Part shown: positions 36,226 to 49,500 of the stretch, piece after piece | How positions within the stretch are numbered: position 1 is the stretch's first letter | Layout: every line of letters starts with the position of its first letter | Source: Neocallimastix lanati (nom. inval.) | Lineage: Eukaryota; Neocallimastigomycota; Neocallimastigomycetes; Neocallimastigales; Neocallimastigaceae | Assembly: GCA_016946835.1 (NCBI GenBank) | Contig: JACVTC010000014.1 | Coordinates: 1,682,501 to 1,746,500, forward strand | Length of the DNA stretch: 64,000 nucleotides | Direction of reading: 5' to 3' | Notes under the pieces: generated by a model | Told to the model about the DNA's origin: nothing | The model's database searches: none | Seen by the model: the letters and a program-made list of their open reading frames with translations, nothing else | Made by a program: the position numbers and the translations under genes

Positions 36226-37253
36226 ATGTCTGGTAAGGAATTAAGAGAGAATTTTGAATTATCTTACTCAATATGAATTATATGAATATTATATTACATA
36301 AAATCTTTGATGTTGATAATAATGTATTTCAATAATATTTGTTTATTGCATAATTATAAATTGAAATACTATTGATATAAAATAAAATTAAAAAATTTTT
36401 ATATTGAAGTAGACAATATAATATAAAACATAAGAATAAAAAATCTGTAATGAAGAAATTTAATATGAAAATATTGTATCATATAAAAATATTTGAAAAC
36501 TTTAAATAAATTTGCTATCTAAATTAAAAAGATTATTTTTATGTTATTAAAAATTTTCTTTATACATACATGATAAAATTATAAATTTTATGAAAAACTA
36601 ATTTATATTATTATTTAAAAAAAAAAAAAAAAAAAATCTGTAATATTTAAAATAGACATTCAAAGTAAGTTTGTAAATTCAAAAAAAAAAAAAAGAAAAA
36701 ATAAATAAATAAATATAAAATAATTAATATATATAAAACAAAATAAAATATTAAAAGAATTAATTAATTTTTAAATAATAGATTTCAAATCTTACGATCC
36801 ATTTGCCGATACTGGTGAAGAAGAAACCCAAACCAAAAGTTTTGATTACATTCGTATGTAAATAAGATTTTCAAAAAAAAAAAAATAAATTGGTATATTA
36901 TTCTAAATTTTTTTAATATAATAATAGATATTCGTATTCAACAACGTAATGGTCGTAAAACATTAACGACCATTACCGGTTTACCAAAGGAAATTTCTCA
37001 AAAGAAAATCTTAAAGGAATTCAAAAAGGTTTTTGCCTGTAATGGTACCATTGTTGAAAACGAAGATTATGTAAGTTATAATATTAACATTTAAATATGA
37101 TTTTTAAATTATTAATATTTGTTTTTTTGTTTTTTAATAATTTTTTAGGGTCAAGTTATTCAACTCCAAGGTGATCATCGTTTGAAGGTTCAACAATTTC
37201 TTGTTGATGAGAAGATTGCCACTAAGTCCCAAGTTAAGATCCATGGTTTCTAG
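36226..37253 (+). CDS. SUI1: Translation initiation factor eIF1 (SUI1)
   Basis: Four exons: 36226-36232, 36782-36853, 36928-37070 and 37149-37253, making exactly 108 residues, the length of yeast Sui1. Exon 1 is only ATGTCTG. Joining it to exon 2 gives M-S-D-F-K-S-Y-D-P-F-A-D-T-G, matching the conserved eIF1 start. The core IRIQQRNGRKTLTT, the basic KKILKEFKK helix, FACNGT and the terminal IHGF are all present. eIF1 binds the 40S P-site region in the 43S complex and enforces start-codon selection. Intron 1 is 549 nt, introns 2 and 3 are 74 and 78 nt. The T-rich tract about 60-75 bp upstream of the ATG is the only promoter-like feature. Identification is firm; the 7-nt exon is inferred from phase and homology. 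Confidence 0.93.
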
Positions 37254-38065
37254 ATAAAAGATTTTGAAATATATTATTATGTAGAATTGTTTTTAAAATT
37301 GTATTATTCAATTTCATAATATATTTTAATATTTGAGAAGATATTGAATGAAAATATTAAAAAACATTTTTATATAATAAAAACATAAAATTTTCTTTAT
37401 AAAAAATTTTGTTATTATACACAAAAAAAAAAATAATTAAAAATAAAAGATAAAAATAAAAACTATATATATATAATCTTATTAATAAGGCTTAATACAA
37501 AATATAATAATAAAAAGAAATTAGTATTTATAGAAAGGTTTATATAATAATAAATAAAAATTAAAAAAATAAAGGGATAAAAAAGCTTTTAAAAATTTTT
37601 ATATTTAAAGAATTATTTATTTTTATATTGGAATATAAATTCATAAATCTTGATTATATATTATTTAAACTATTATTTAAAATTAATTCTGTTTTAAAGT
37701 TTGTATATATTTAAAAGTGTTAAAAATTTTTATCTTAAAATATTTAATTGATTAATTGATTATGTTAATTTATTTATTAGTAGTATTAATAAAATAAACT
37801 ACTATTTAGAGAAGTAAAATATATATATATATTGGTATTACAATTAATTTTATTATTACTTTAATATTAAAATCGTCGGTGTTTCAATAATTTATCTCAT
37901 TATAATTAAAAATTATAATTGTTATTTTTATGATCATGATAATGATTATAATTATTTATTATTATTGTTGTTGTTGTAGTTGTTAAGATGTGAAGTACTA
38001 GTAATACTTTTTTATAATAAGTTATATAATTATATTTTTATTTTTATTTTTATTATTATTTATTA

Positions 38066-38100
<35 letters not shown>

Positions 38101-38971
38101 TTTTATTATTATTTATTATTATTTATTATTATTTATTATTATTTATTATTATTTATTATTATCTATTATTATTTATTATTATTTATTATTATTTATTATT
38201 ATTTATTATTATTTATTATTATTATTACTATATTATTATTAATAGTAGTAGAATATTACTATTTTATTATTATTATTATTATTAGTATAATATTATTATA
38301 TTAATAATAATAGTAGTATATTATTTTTTATTTAATTATTAGTAATATATTATAATTTTTGAAAAAAAATTTTTTTTTTCCATAATACTTAAAAATCTAC
38401 AAATATTATAATTTTTATAAGTTTCATTTAAAATAATTTTTTATTGTTCTTTAATAATCCATAATTCTAAATTATTTGCTGAATTATATAATATATGATG
38501 TTTTTAAACAATTAATATATGAAAAATTATAAGATAAATAATTGTTTCCTCAATATTTTTTTGTTTTTGTTTTTTTTTTATTTATTTATTTATTTAATTA
38601 AAATTCAAATTTAAAAAATAAATAATAATTAAAATTAAACTTTAATATTTTCAAATATTTTTTTTTTTAATTTTAATTTATTAATTAGAGATTTTTTTTT
38701 TTCATTATTTATATATTTTTTTTTATCCATCTTAAAATTAAATTTGTGTATTAATAGTATTTATTCTTTTTTTTATTTTCAAAAAAAAAAAAAAAGGAAT
38801 AACATAATATAATTACAATAATATACCAAATAAAAAAGGATTATAAATATTTATAATTCAATAATAATTTATAATAAAATTTATTAATGAAAACCAATTT
38901 TATATATAATTAAGTAAATTTTTATAATTAAAATATTTTATTATTTTATTACTTAGTAAAAAAATTTCAAT
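37254..38971. other. AT-rich spacer with ATTTATTATT satellite
   Basis: No gene was found. The 3' flank of eIF1 is followed by TTA microsatellite (about 38051-38105), a decamer array (38111-38220) and more TTA (to about 38285). The frame at 37980-38285 is repeat translation. The last 200 bp is the promoter region of the dynein gene. Confidence 0.65.
38111..38220. repeat. Decamer satellite ATTTATTATT, about 11 copies
   Basis: The units are in perfect register with a single T to C change (atctattatt near 38161). The array is flanked by plain TTA repeats, from which it probably arose. Confidence 0.9.
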
Positions 38972-40153
38972 ATGGAGGAAAATTCTTCCTTCCATAATAA
39001 TGATTTAAATAATGAATTAGATATTAATAAATTAAATTCAAAAAGTGAAAATAATGATGAACATAAATTTATGGAATCAGAAGATATGGAAATAGAAAAT
39101 AATAACAATGAATTTTATAATTCGGAAAAAAGTACTGAAAAAACTGAACATGTAATACCTGAAATAGATAGAATGGATGTTGATAATAATATTATTGAAA
39201 TGGATGATCAAAACGTTCCAGATGCTGATTCAGTTCCACAGCAAAAACTAAATAATCAATCTAGCATACATAGTATTCATAGTAATCATAGCACCCATAG
39301 TATTCATAGTAATCATAGTATTCACTCTCGACCAGTTAGTCATTCTTCAAGTATACGTGGAATAAATAATGGAAATATTCAGCAACGAAAAGTAAATAGC
39401 CATTCAAATATACATAGTATTCATAATGATCAACATCAAAAATCAATTAGCAACACAAATATTAGTAAAAATCATAGTATAAATGATATAGTTATTAATA
39501 ATAATTCAAAAGAAAAAAAAAAAGAAAATAATAGTTCATTTATAGAGCCGATTTCAAATTCATCTTCAGTAAATAATAATAAAAGCTCAAGTAAATCAAG
39601 TTTAAATCAACATTCTTCTCAATTCATAGAATCAACTGATTTACCAAAAAAAATTTCATCAAAGAATAATTCCAAAACCAAATTAAAAAGCACATCTAGC
39701 ACATCTATTTCAAAAAGTCATTTGTACAATACAAAAAGTGAAAAAAGCTTAAAAAGCAATGATAATATTATGCCAAAAATTGATACTATCTCATCATCTT
39801 CTTCTTATGATGAATTAAATGATTTAAAATCACTATTAGTTGCTGGAAATAAAATTTCAGAAGTTAGTTTATTATCTGATGATATGACAAAAGAGCAAGT
39901 ATCAGAAAGATTATTAAAAAGATTATATAGTGTAACATCAAAAACATTGCCACAATCACATTTTAGATTCAATGGAAAAAGAACTATATCTGGTGTTAGA
40001 TTAAATCCTATTATTCAATCACGAGATGGTACACGAAATTTAGATAATTATATGTCTCAACAACAACAACATTTAAATCCAATAAAAAAAAATACTAGTA
40101 GTGACAATGTAAGATATATATATATATCATTATTATTATGTATATTATTATTA

Positions 40154-40190
<37 letters not shown>

Positions 40191-40555
40191 GACTATTATT
40201 ATTAATTTATTATTCTGTTTATTATTAAGAATGAAAATAAGTATTATTTAAAAGCAAGAAAACCTGAAATAAGTCCTGTAAAAAAGCATAAAAAATTCAT
40301 AGAAAATGTTGATTATCATAGTAATGATTTACTATATCTTTTATTAAATGGAAGTCGACAACATAAACATAAAAATAATGCTTTAAAACGTATAAATAAT
40401 TTTGTTCAAGATGATCACAACACATTAAACAAACAAATGAATCATTTTACACCAATACCACCTATTCCATCTAATAGTAATAAGCGTATAAAAATTATTG
40501 AAGAAGATCAAGAAGATAATGAAGCGACATTAGAAAATAATGAACTTTATAGTGA

Positions 40556-40586
<31 letters not shown>

Positions 40587-43500
40587 TTTTACATGCAACC
40601 AAGCGAATTAGCAAAGAAAAATTCACCATTTAAATTTATTGAATATATACAGCAACATCCAGAAACAAATGAATTTATCTATTGTAACATAATAAAACCA
40701 AAAATTGCTAAAGGACAACCTTCATATAATCCATACAATTTAGAAGTTGTTGAATATTCAAATATTGATAGATCAAGTCATTTTTATACTCTAAGTGCAA
40801 AAGTAAATTAAATAAGAATTATATGATTAAAAAAATATTATATATATTACTAATTAATAAATTATATATATACTAAAATTATATTTTTTTTAAATATATA
40901 AATATATAAATGAATATATATTTGATTATCAATAATATTTATATTTTATTATATTATAATAATTCTTTATACTAGGGTGCAACAATGTTTGACAAAAATA
41001 ATCATGCTGAATTTACTCCATTAGATCAATGGCTAAGAGAATATGATTTATTTCATAAATTATTAAAGATACCCTTTTTTGCAAGATATAGATTATGGAA
41101 AGTATTTAAACAATGGAAATCATATATTTTCCATGTTAAAATTGAACAGGCAAAAAAAAAATTATCTCATAAATTATTTATTGTTCATCCTATTTTAAGA
41201 GATGCTTTATTAGAAGTTCGTAAAGAAGCTGTTGAAATATCTGGAAAAAAATTATTAGTTGAAATAAAAGAAAAAAATATTGAATTATCTTTTTTCATTA
41301 ATAAGCAAAAGGAATGGCTTCAAAAAATTCAAGCTGATGTATTGAAAACATGGGAAAATAAAATTCGAGTAATAGTTGAGGATGCAAGTAAAAAGTGCTT
41401 AGAAGAACAAGGATTTGAAGTTGATATGGATGATTATAAAGACGATGATGATGATGATGATGATAGTGATGAAAATAAAGAAGACAAAACTAATAATGAA
41501 AAAAATGAAAATGAAAAAAGTAACGAGAATAATAAAAATAAAGAATTCATTAAAGATCAATCAAAAAGAGAAGATGATGATAACGAAGAAAAAGTAAAAA
41601 GTGAATCAAAAGAAGATACTGATAATGATAGTGAAAGTCAAGATGAGAAAAAAGTTCAAAAAGAAAAAAAACAAATGACGTTTACAGAACAAGCTGCGAG
41701 AAGAACAGAGTGTAGACGTTTAAAACGATTTGTTAAATTAGTTGATTACATAACTATTAATACTCTTCATGTACTCATATTAGACAGTACACGTTCATTA
41801 CTTGGCTATATTTTTAATGGATGCACAGATGATGATGTCTCTTTTCAAAATAAATCTCAAAAAAATGATGATGAAGATGATGATATGTATATTGATAATA
41901 ATGTAAGTGAAAGTAATACGTTATTAAAGTATAATAGCAGTAGCCAACAATTAGATGAATCCGATCAAATGTCTAATAATATTCAAATTGGAGGTGTTAT
42001 TGTAGGAAAGGAAGTTAAAACATCAGATTTAATAAAATGTGGATTTCAAAATTTCTTTAATATTATGACTGAATTAAAACGTCAATCAATTAATATTTAT
42101 ATGGATTTAATTGAAGAATATGACGATCCTATAAGTTTGAAAATATATTTGGAAGAACAAAAAAAATTAGAAATGAAAGAGAAAACAGTAGAGAAACAAA
42201 AAGAAGAAAATGATGCAGTCGTTAAACCTGAGCAAGAAAATGCAAATGAAGATGAAAAAAAAAAGCAAAATAATATAGAAAAAAAATTGGTAGAAAATAA
42301 ACCTGAGATTCTTTCTATTTTCCATATAGAACTATTATTAAATACTGTTGCTCCTGATAGAAATCTTTATTTCAATCCTCCATTGATGGATTTTATAAAT
42401 TCATATGACAATATTATAAAATTATTTATATCATTAATTGAAAGCTTTCAACTTCTCTCAAATACAATTCCATATTTAGAGGATTCATATGTATTTGATG
42501 AGAACGATGGTGAAGATGCCGATTCAATTGAAGGATCATCAGTAGTTTCTATTATCTTAGATGATAATTATTTCAGAGAATTAGTAGGGCGTATTAGAGG
42601 TGTATTTGTTGGTGTGTTTGATAATGCATTTAATTGGATGAAGCAATGGGAAGGTGTTAGAAATATGTGGGTTGAAAATGAATCATTTAAAGAAATTGAT
42701 GTTCAAAAATTATTAGAAGTCTATAAACCACCAGATTTTATGAATGATGATGAAAAACAAAATGAAATAGCTGAAGGAGAAGAGGGAGAAGGAGAAAAAG
42801 AAGGTAAAGGAGAAGAAGATATGGAAGTTGAAGAAGAAGAAAAGGAAGGTGAAGGAGATGAAGGTGATAAACAAGGTAATGTTGATGTTGATGATGTACC
42901 AGATGACGAAAAAGAAATACCAAAATCAAAATTTGTAGATTATTTTGAGGATGCATTAAAAAAATATTCTCATCAATTAGAAGAAATGGAAGCTATTCCA
43001 ATTCTTACTGAAATTAATAATGTTTGTATCGATACAACAAATTTAAAAAAGGAACTTATACCAAGTCCTCAAAGATGTTTCTCTGAAGTTTCTAGAATAT
43101 TACCAAATATTTCAAAGGATAAAAATGAAGGTTTATTAACTCAATTACAAGATTGGATTCGTACATTAAATGACCAACCAAAAAGTGTTGAACAATTTGT
43201 TGAATATTTAGGATCATTGGATTATAGTAAGTCAATCATATTTTAATTTATTTGTATTATTATTTTTGTATAACCTTTATGGAAATTTAATAATATAATA
43301 ATTTATTATAAAGTATAATAAAAAGTCTTAACATATTATTAAATATTTATATTTAATTCCAGTTAAGCGCTCAATGAGATCAGTTGAATATAGATTTAAT
43401 GAAGTAACACGTCTTTTTAATTTAATGGAAGAATATAATATTTCATCTAACTTGTCAACAGATTTCGCACTTTTCCAAACCCTCGCCCCAACTGTTCAGC

Positions 43501-46500
43501 AATTAAATGAAGTTATTGAAATGGCTATTGATACAAAAGAAGATAATATTAGCAAATTCTCAACTGAATTAGAAAAAAATTATTCAGAATTATTAAATGA
43601 AGTTTTAGAAATAAGAAACAAAGTTCAAGAACCTCTTATATTAAATCAAAGTTCAAAATGTGAAAATATATTACAATTGTTAGACGCATTAAGTGATGGT
43701 ATTCAAAAATTAGAAGATAAAAAGTGCAAATTTGAAGAATGGGAGAAATTATTTATAGCTGAAAATCCAAATCTTGAAAAACAACAACAACCTAAGACTG
43801 AAAATAAAGAGTTAGATGAGAAGAAAGAGATACTTATGGAAACTAAGACTGAAGTAGAATTAAAAAGAACATTATGGAAAAGTATTGAAAATTGGAAAAA
43901 ACAATCAAAGTAATAATGTTAATAATAATAATTTATATAAATATATATTCATTAATATTAACTTTATTTCATATTATATAACTTTAATTATAAATAAATT
44001 AAAATTTTTATGTTAATATAATTAAAAAGGGAATGGAAAACATGTCAGTTTGATACTCTTGATACTGAAGATATGAATACTCAAATACAAGCATTATTGA
44101 AAACAATTTATACATTAGATAAAGGTTTACCACCAAATGATGTTGTTCCTTATTTAAGAGATATGGTGAAAGAAATATGGTCAATTTATCCGACTATTGT
44201 TGATTTACGAAATCCAGCATTGAAACAAAGACACTGGGATAAAATACAGGAGGTAATTGGAAAAATTATTAATAAAGAAGAAGAATTTAATTTAGGAAAA
44301 TTAATTGAGGAAAATATATTTGATTTCAGAGAAGAAATTAGTAATATATCAAGTCAGGCTAGTTCTGAAATGGCTCTTGAAGAAATGTTGAATAAATTAA
44401 TTAAATTATGGAATGATACGGAATTCCAAATTCAACCATATAGAGATTATAAAGATGTATTCCTTTTAATAGGTATTGAAGAAATTCAAACCCAACTGGA
44501 AGATAGTCAAGTCACAATTGCTACTATAAAAGGAAGTCGTCATATCGGACCAATTAAAAATGAAGTTGAAAAATGGGATAAACAATTAACTTTGTTTGCT
44601 GATACATTGGATGCCTGGCTCAATTGTCAGAGAAATTGGAGATATCTTGAAAGTATTTTTTCAGCGCCCGATATCCAACGTCAATTACCTGATGAATCAA
44701 AGATGTTTTCACAGGTAAGCTTTTTTTAGTATAGATATAATAATAAATAAAAAAAAGAAATTTATATATTCATATAATTATATATTATATATGTGTTAGG
44801 TTGATAGAAGTTGGAAAGAGGTAATGAGAAAGGTTGCAAGAAATCCAAATGCGATGAAAGCTGGTACAGCACCAGGTTTATTAGAAACAATGGAGCAAAA
44901 TAATATTTTATTAGATAAAATTCAAAAATGTTTGGAAGATTATCTTGAATCAAAAAGGTTGTTATTCCCAAGATTTTACTTCCTTAGTAATGAAGAATTA
45001 TTAGAAATCCTTTCACAAACTAGAAATCCACAAGCTGTACAACCGCATCTTGGTAAATGTTTTGATTCAATTAAATCTTTAGAATTTGGTTCAGAACCTA
45101 AAAGTATTGATATATTTGCAATGAATAGTCCAGAAGGTGAACGTGTATCTTTTGGTAAAACTTTAAAAGCTAGAGGTAATGTTGAATCTTGGTTAGGAAG
45201 TGTTGAAGAAGGAATGGTATCGGTATTAAAAAAATTAATTAAAGCGGCTCTAAATGAATACGACGAGCAAGATAAGAATGAATGGATTATGAATCATTGT
45301 GGTATGGTTGTATTAACTGTATCTCAAATAATATGGTGTAGAGATGTCACTGAATGTATTGAATCCGGTAATCCTGGAGAGGAATTAAATAGGATGTATG
45401 AATCATCCGTACAAGTAAGTTTATTAATATTTATAGAAATAATTATAATTATATATTATATATATATATTTTATATAAACATAATAGTAAACTGTAAATA
45501 ATTATTTCAATAAACAGAATCTTAATAATTTAGCCAGTGTTGTAAGAGGTGATTTAACAAAACTTCAAAGAAGTATATTTAGTGCATTAATTACTACAGA
45601 TGTTCATGCTCGTGATATTGTTCAGAATCTTATTGATGAAAAATGTTCAAGTTCCAGTGATTTTGTTTGGTCTAAACAATTACGTTACTACTGGGATGTT
45701 AATGCAGATACATGTATTATTAAAATGAGTACTTCAGTTTTTAACTATGGTTATGAATATTTGGGTTGTTCACCAAGACTAGTTATTACGCCATTAACTG
45801 ATCGTTGCTATTTAACATTAACAGGTGCAATTAATCTTAATCTTGGTGGCAGTCCAGTTGGACCTGCAGGTACGGGAAAAACAGAAACTGTCAAAGATTT
45901 ATCTAAAGCATTAGCAAGGCAATGTGTTGTATTTAATTGTTCTGATGGTTTAGATTATAAGATGATGGGTAAAATGTTTGCAGGGTATGTATATAAAAGC
46001 ATTTTATTTTAAATAATATTTTTTATTACATATTTTTTTTTTCATATTATATTGATATTAATGAATTAATATTATATATATTAATATTACATTTCTTTTC
46101 TACTAGTCTTGCCCAAAGTGGTGCATGGTGTTGTTTTGATGAATTTAACCGTATAGATATTGAAGTTTTATCTGTAATTGCCCAACAATTATTATCAATT
46201 ACTCATGCAAAAATGGCTCATCTCACTAAATTTATGTTTGAAGGTAGAGAAATTAGATTAATTGATACCTGCTGTTCATTTATTACAATGAATCCAGGTT
46301 ATGCTGGTCGTACAGAGCTACCGGATAACTTAAAAGCATTATTTAGACCTATCGCTATGATGATTCCTGATTATGGATTAATTGCTGAAATTATTTTATA
46401 TTCAGAAGGTTTTGAAAATGCTAAATCTCTTTCTGGTAAAGTCGTTAATTTATATAAATTATGTAGTGAACAACTTAGTCAACAAGATCATTATGATTTC

Positions 46501-49500
46501 GGTATGAGAGCTGTAAAAAGTGTATTAGTTATGGCAGGTACTCTAAAGAGAGCAAATCCTGATTTAACTGAAGATGTTGTGTTGATTAGAAGTCTAAGAG
46601 ATTCCAATATACCAAAATTTATTGCAGAAGATATTCCATTATTCAGAGGTATTCTTCAAGATTTATTCCCTGGTATTATTATTCCGGATGTTGATTTTGG
46701 TGAAATAATGAGTATGGTAAAAGAGGTTATGGAAGAGGAAAAACTAAAATGTACTGATACTGTACTTGAAAGAATTATTCAATTATATGATACAATGAAT
46801 GTAAGACATGGTGTTATGTTAGTTGGACCAACAGGTGGTGGTAAAACCACTGCCTATGAAGTTTTGGCTAAGGCGAAAACAAAATTAAAAGAAAAAGCAG
46901 AAGCTGAAAATTGGCCAAAGGCTTCAGAACTAGAAAAAGTTAAGATGTGGGTCTTAAATCCAAAGGTAAATATTATAATGAAAACATTTTATATTTATAT
47001 TAAATTATTTTTTTTTCAATTATGATAAATATATTATATTAATCTATCATATCACTATGATAATAATATCATTAATAATTTATCAGTGTGTTACAATGGC
47101 TGAATTATATGGTGAATTCAATTTAAATACTATGGAATGGAGAGATGGTTTAGTAGGTTACTTTATCAGAGAACAAGTTGCTGATACTTCAAAAGATGAA
47201 AAATGGACTGTATTTGATGGTCCTGTTGATGCTTTATGGATTGAAAATATGAACAGTGTTCTAGATGATAATAAACTTCTTTGTTTAAATAATGGAGAAC
47301 GTATTCGTTTAAATAATACTCAACATTTAGTATTTGAAGTTGCTGATTTAGCTGTAGCGTCACCAGCTACTGTAAGTCGTTGTGGTATGGTATATATTGA
47401 TTCTGATGTCTTAGGTTGGAGACCATATACTCAAACATGGCTTTCTAAACTTCCAGAAAATATAACAGATGATTTGAAAGCATATATATATAATCTTTTT
47501 GAAAACTATATTGATTCAGGTTTAAGATTTGTTAGAAGAAATTGTAAAGAATATATTCCTAGTACTGACTTTAATTTAGTTACCAGTCTTTGTAAATTAT
47601 ATCATTCATTTATTGTTCATCAAGAAGTTAACTTCAAATTAAATAAGAAAGATATAAAAAGTATTTTAGCTTATCTCTTCCTTTTCTGTTACATTTGGTC
47701 TTTAGGAGGAAATCTTGCCGATGGTTACCAAGATGCTTTTGATACTTTCTTAAAAGATATGTTAGAAAATGTACCAATTAATGAAATTCATATACCAAAT
47801 ACTGAAAATCTTTTCAGTTACTATATTGATTTTAAGAAAAAATCTTTTGTACCATGGGAAAATATGGTCCCTACTTTTGAATATAACTCAGAGATTCCTT
47901 ATTTCCAAATGATCGTTCCAACTCCTGATACAGTTAAATATACTTACTTATTGAAAATGCTTTTAAATGCTAATTATCCTGTACTTTTCACAGGTAAAAC
48001 TGGTGTAGGAAAATCTGTAACTATTCAAGATCTTATTTCAAAGACTTGTAGAGAACATAGCTATATTCAAATTAATATTAACTTTTCAGCTCAAACAACA
48101 AGTTCTATGACTCAAGAAATGATTGAAATTAAGCTTGAAAAGAAACGTAAAAATATTTTTGGTGCGCCAGGAAATTCAAAAATTATTTTATTTGTCGATG
48201 ATTTAAATATGCCAAAATTAGATACTTATGGTTCACAACCACCTATTGAATTATTAAGACAATATATTGGTTCAGGTGGTTTCTATGATCGTGAAAAATT
48301 GTCATGGAAAATTGTTCAAGATGTATCCGTCGTTGCTGCATGTGCACCACCAGGTGGTGGTAGAAACAATATTACACCTAGATTAATTAGATACTTCAAT
48401 CTTTTATCACTTCCAAACCAATCCGAACTTTCATTAAATAAAATCTTTAAATCAATTCTTGAAGGTTTTCTTAAACCATTTTCTGATGAAATTAACTCTG
48501 TTTGTGATGCTATTATTCATTCTACAATTGAAATATATGAAAGAATGTGTAAAGAATTACTACCAACACCAACAAAATCACACTATACTTTCAATCTTAG
48601 AGACTTATCTAAAGTAATTCAAGGTATCCTTCAAGTTACTCATAAATCAATTGAAACAAAACTTGATATTGTTAAATTATTTTGTCATGAATCCGCTCGT
48701 GTCTTTCAAGATCGTTTAATTGATGATACTGACAGAATATATTTCAATAATTTGCTTTCTGAATTAGTAGATAAAAATTTCAATATTCAATTCACTCCTG
48801 AATCATTAATGCAACAACCAATCTTTTTTGGAGATTTCATGAAACCTGGTGTTCCAGTAGATGAAAGAGTTTATGTTGAAATCAATGACTTAAATGCTTT
48901 AAATTCCGTATTAGAAGACTATTTAGAAGAATACAATGTTATGCTTTCCAAAAACATGCGTCTTATATTCTTCTTGGATGCTAAACAGCATATTTCAAGA
49001 ATTGCGCGAATTTTAAGGCAACCAAGAGGCAATGCTATGCTTGTTGGTATTGGTGGTACTGGTAAACAATCTTTAACCCGATTAGCATGTCATATATCAG
49101 ATTATAAATGCCATCAAATTGAATTGACAAGAACTTATGGTATGGATGAATGGCGTGAAGATATTAAAAAGCTCTACCGTTTAGCTGGTGTTGAAAATAA
49201 AAACACGGTGTTCTTAATTACCGATACTCAAATAAAATGTGAAACCTTTTTAGAAGATATAAACAATATATTAAATACTGGTGAAATCCCTAATTTATTT
49301 GAATTTGAAGAAAGAGAAAAAATTATAGGTGATTTGAGACCAGTAGCAAGAGATAATGGTTTAAATGAAGATAGAGATAGTGTATTACAATTCTTTACAA
49401 ATCGTGTTAGAGATAATCTACACATTGTATTTGGAACATCACCAGTAGGTGATAGTTTCAGAAATAGATGTAGAATGTTCCCTTCACTTGTTAATTGTTG

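Noticed and set aside
37980-38285. 101-codon frame of Tyr/Leu/Ile
   Set aside because: Translation of TTA and ATTTATTATT microsatellites.
45725-47025. Separate small AAA ATPase genes in this interval
   Set aside because: They are exons 7 and 8 of the dynein gene; flanking GT/AG sites keep phase and the motifs are AAA1 and AAA2.
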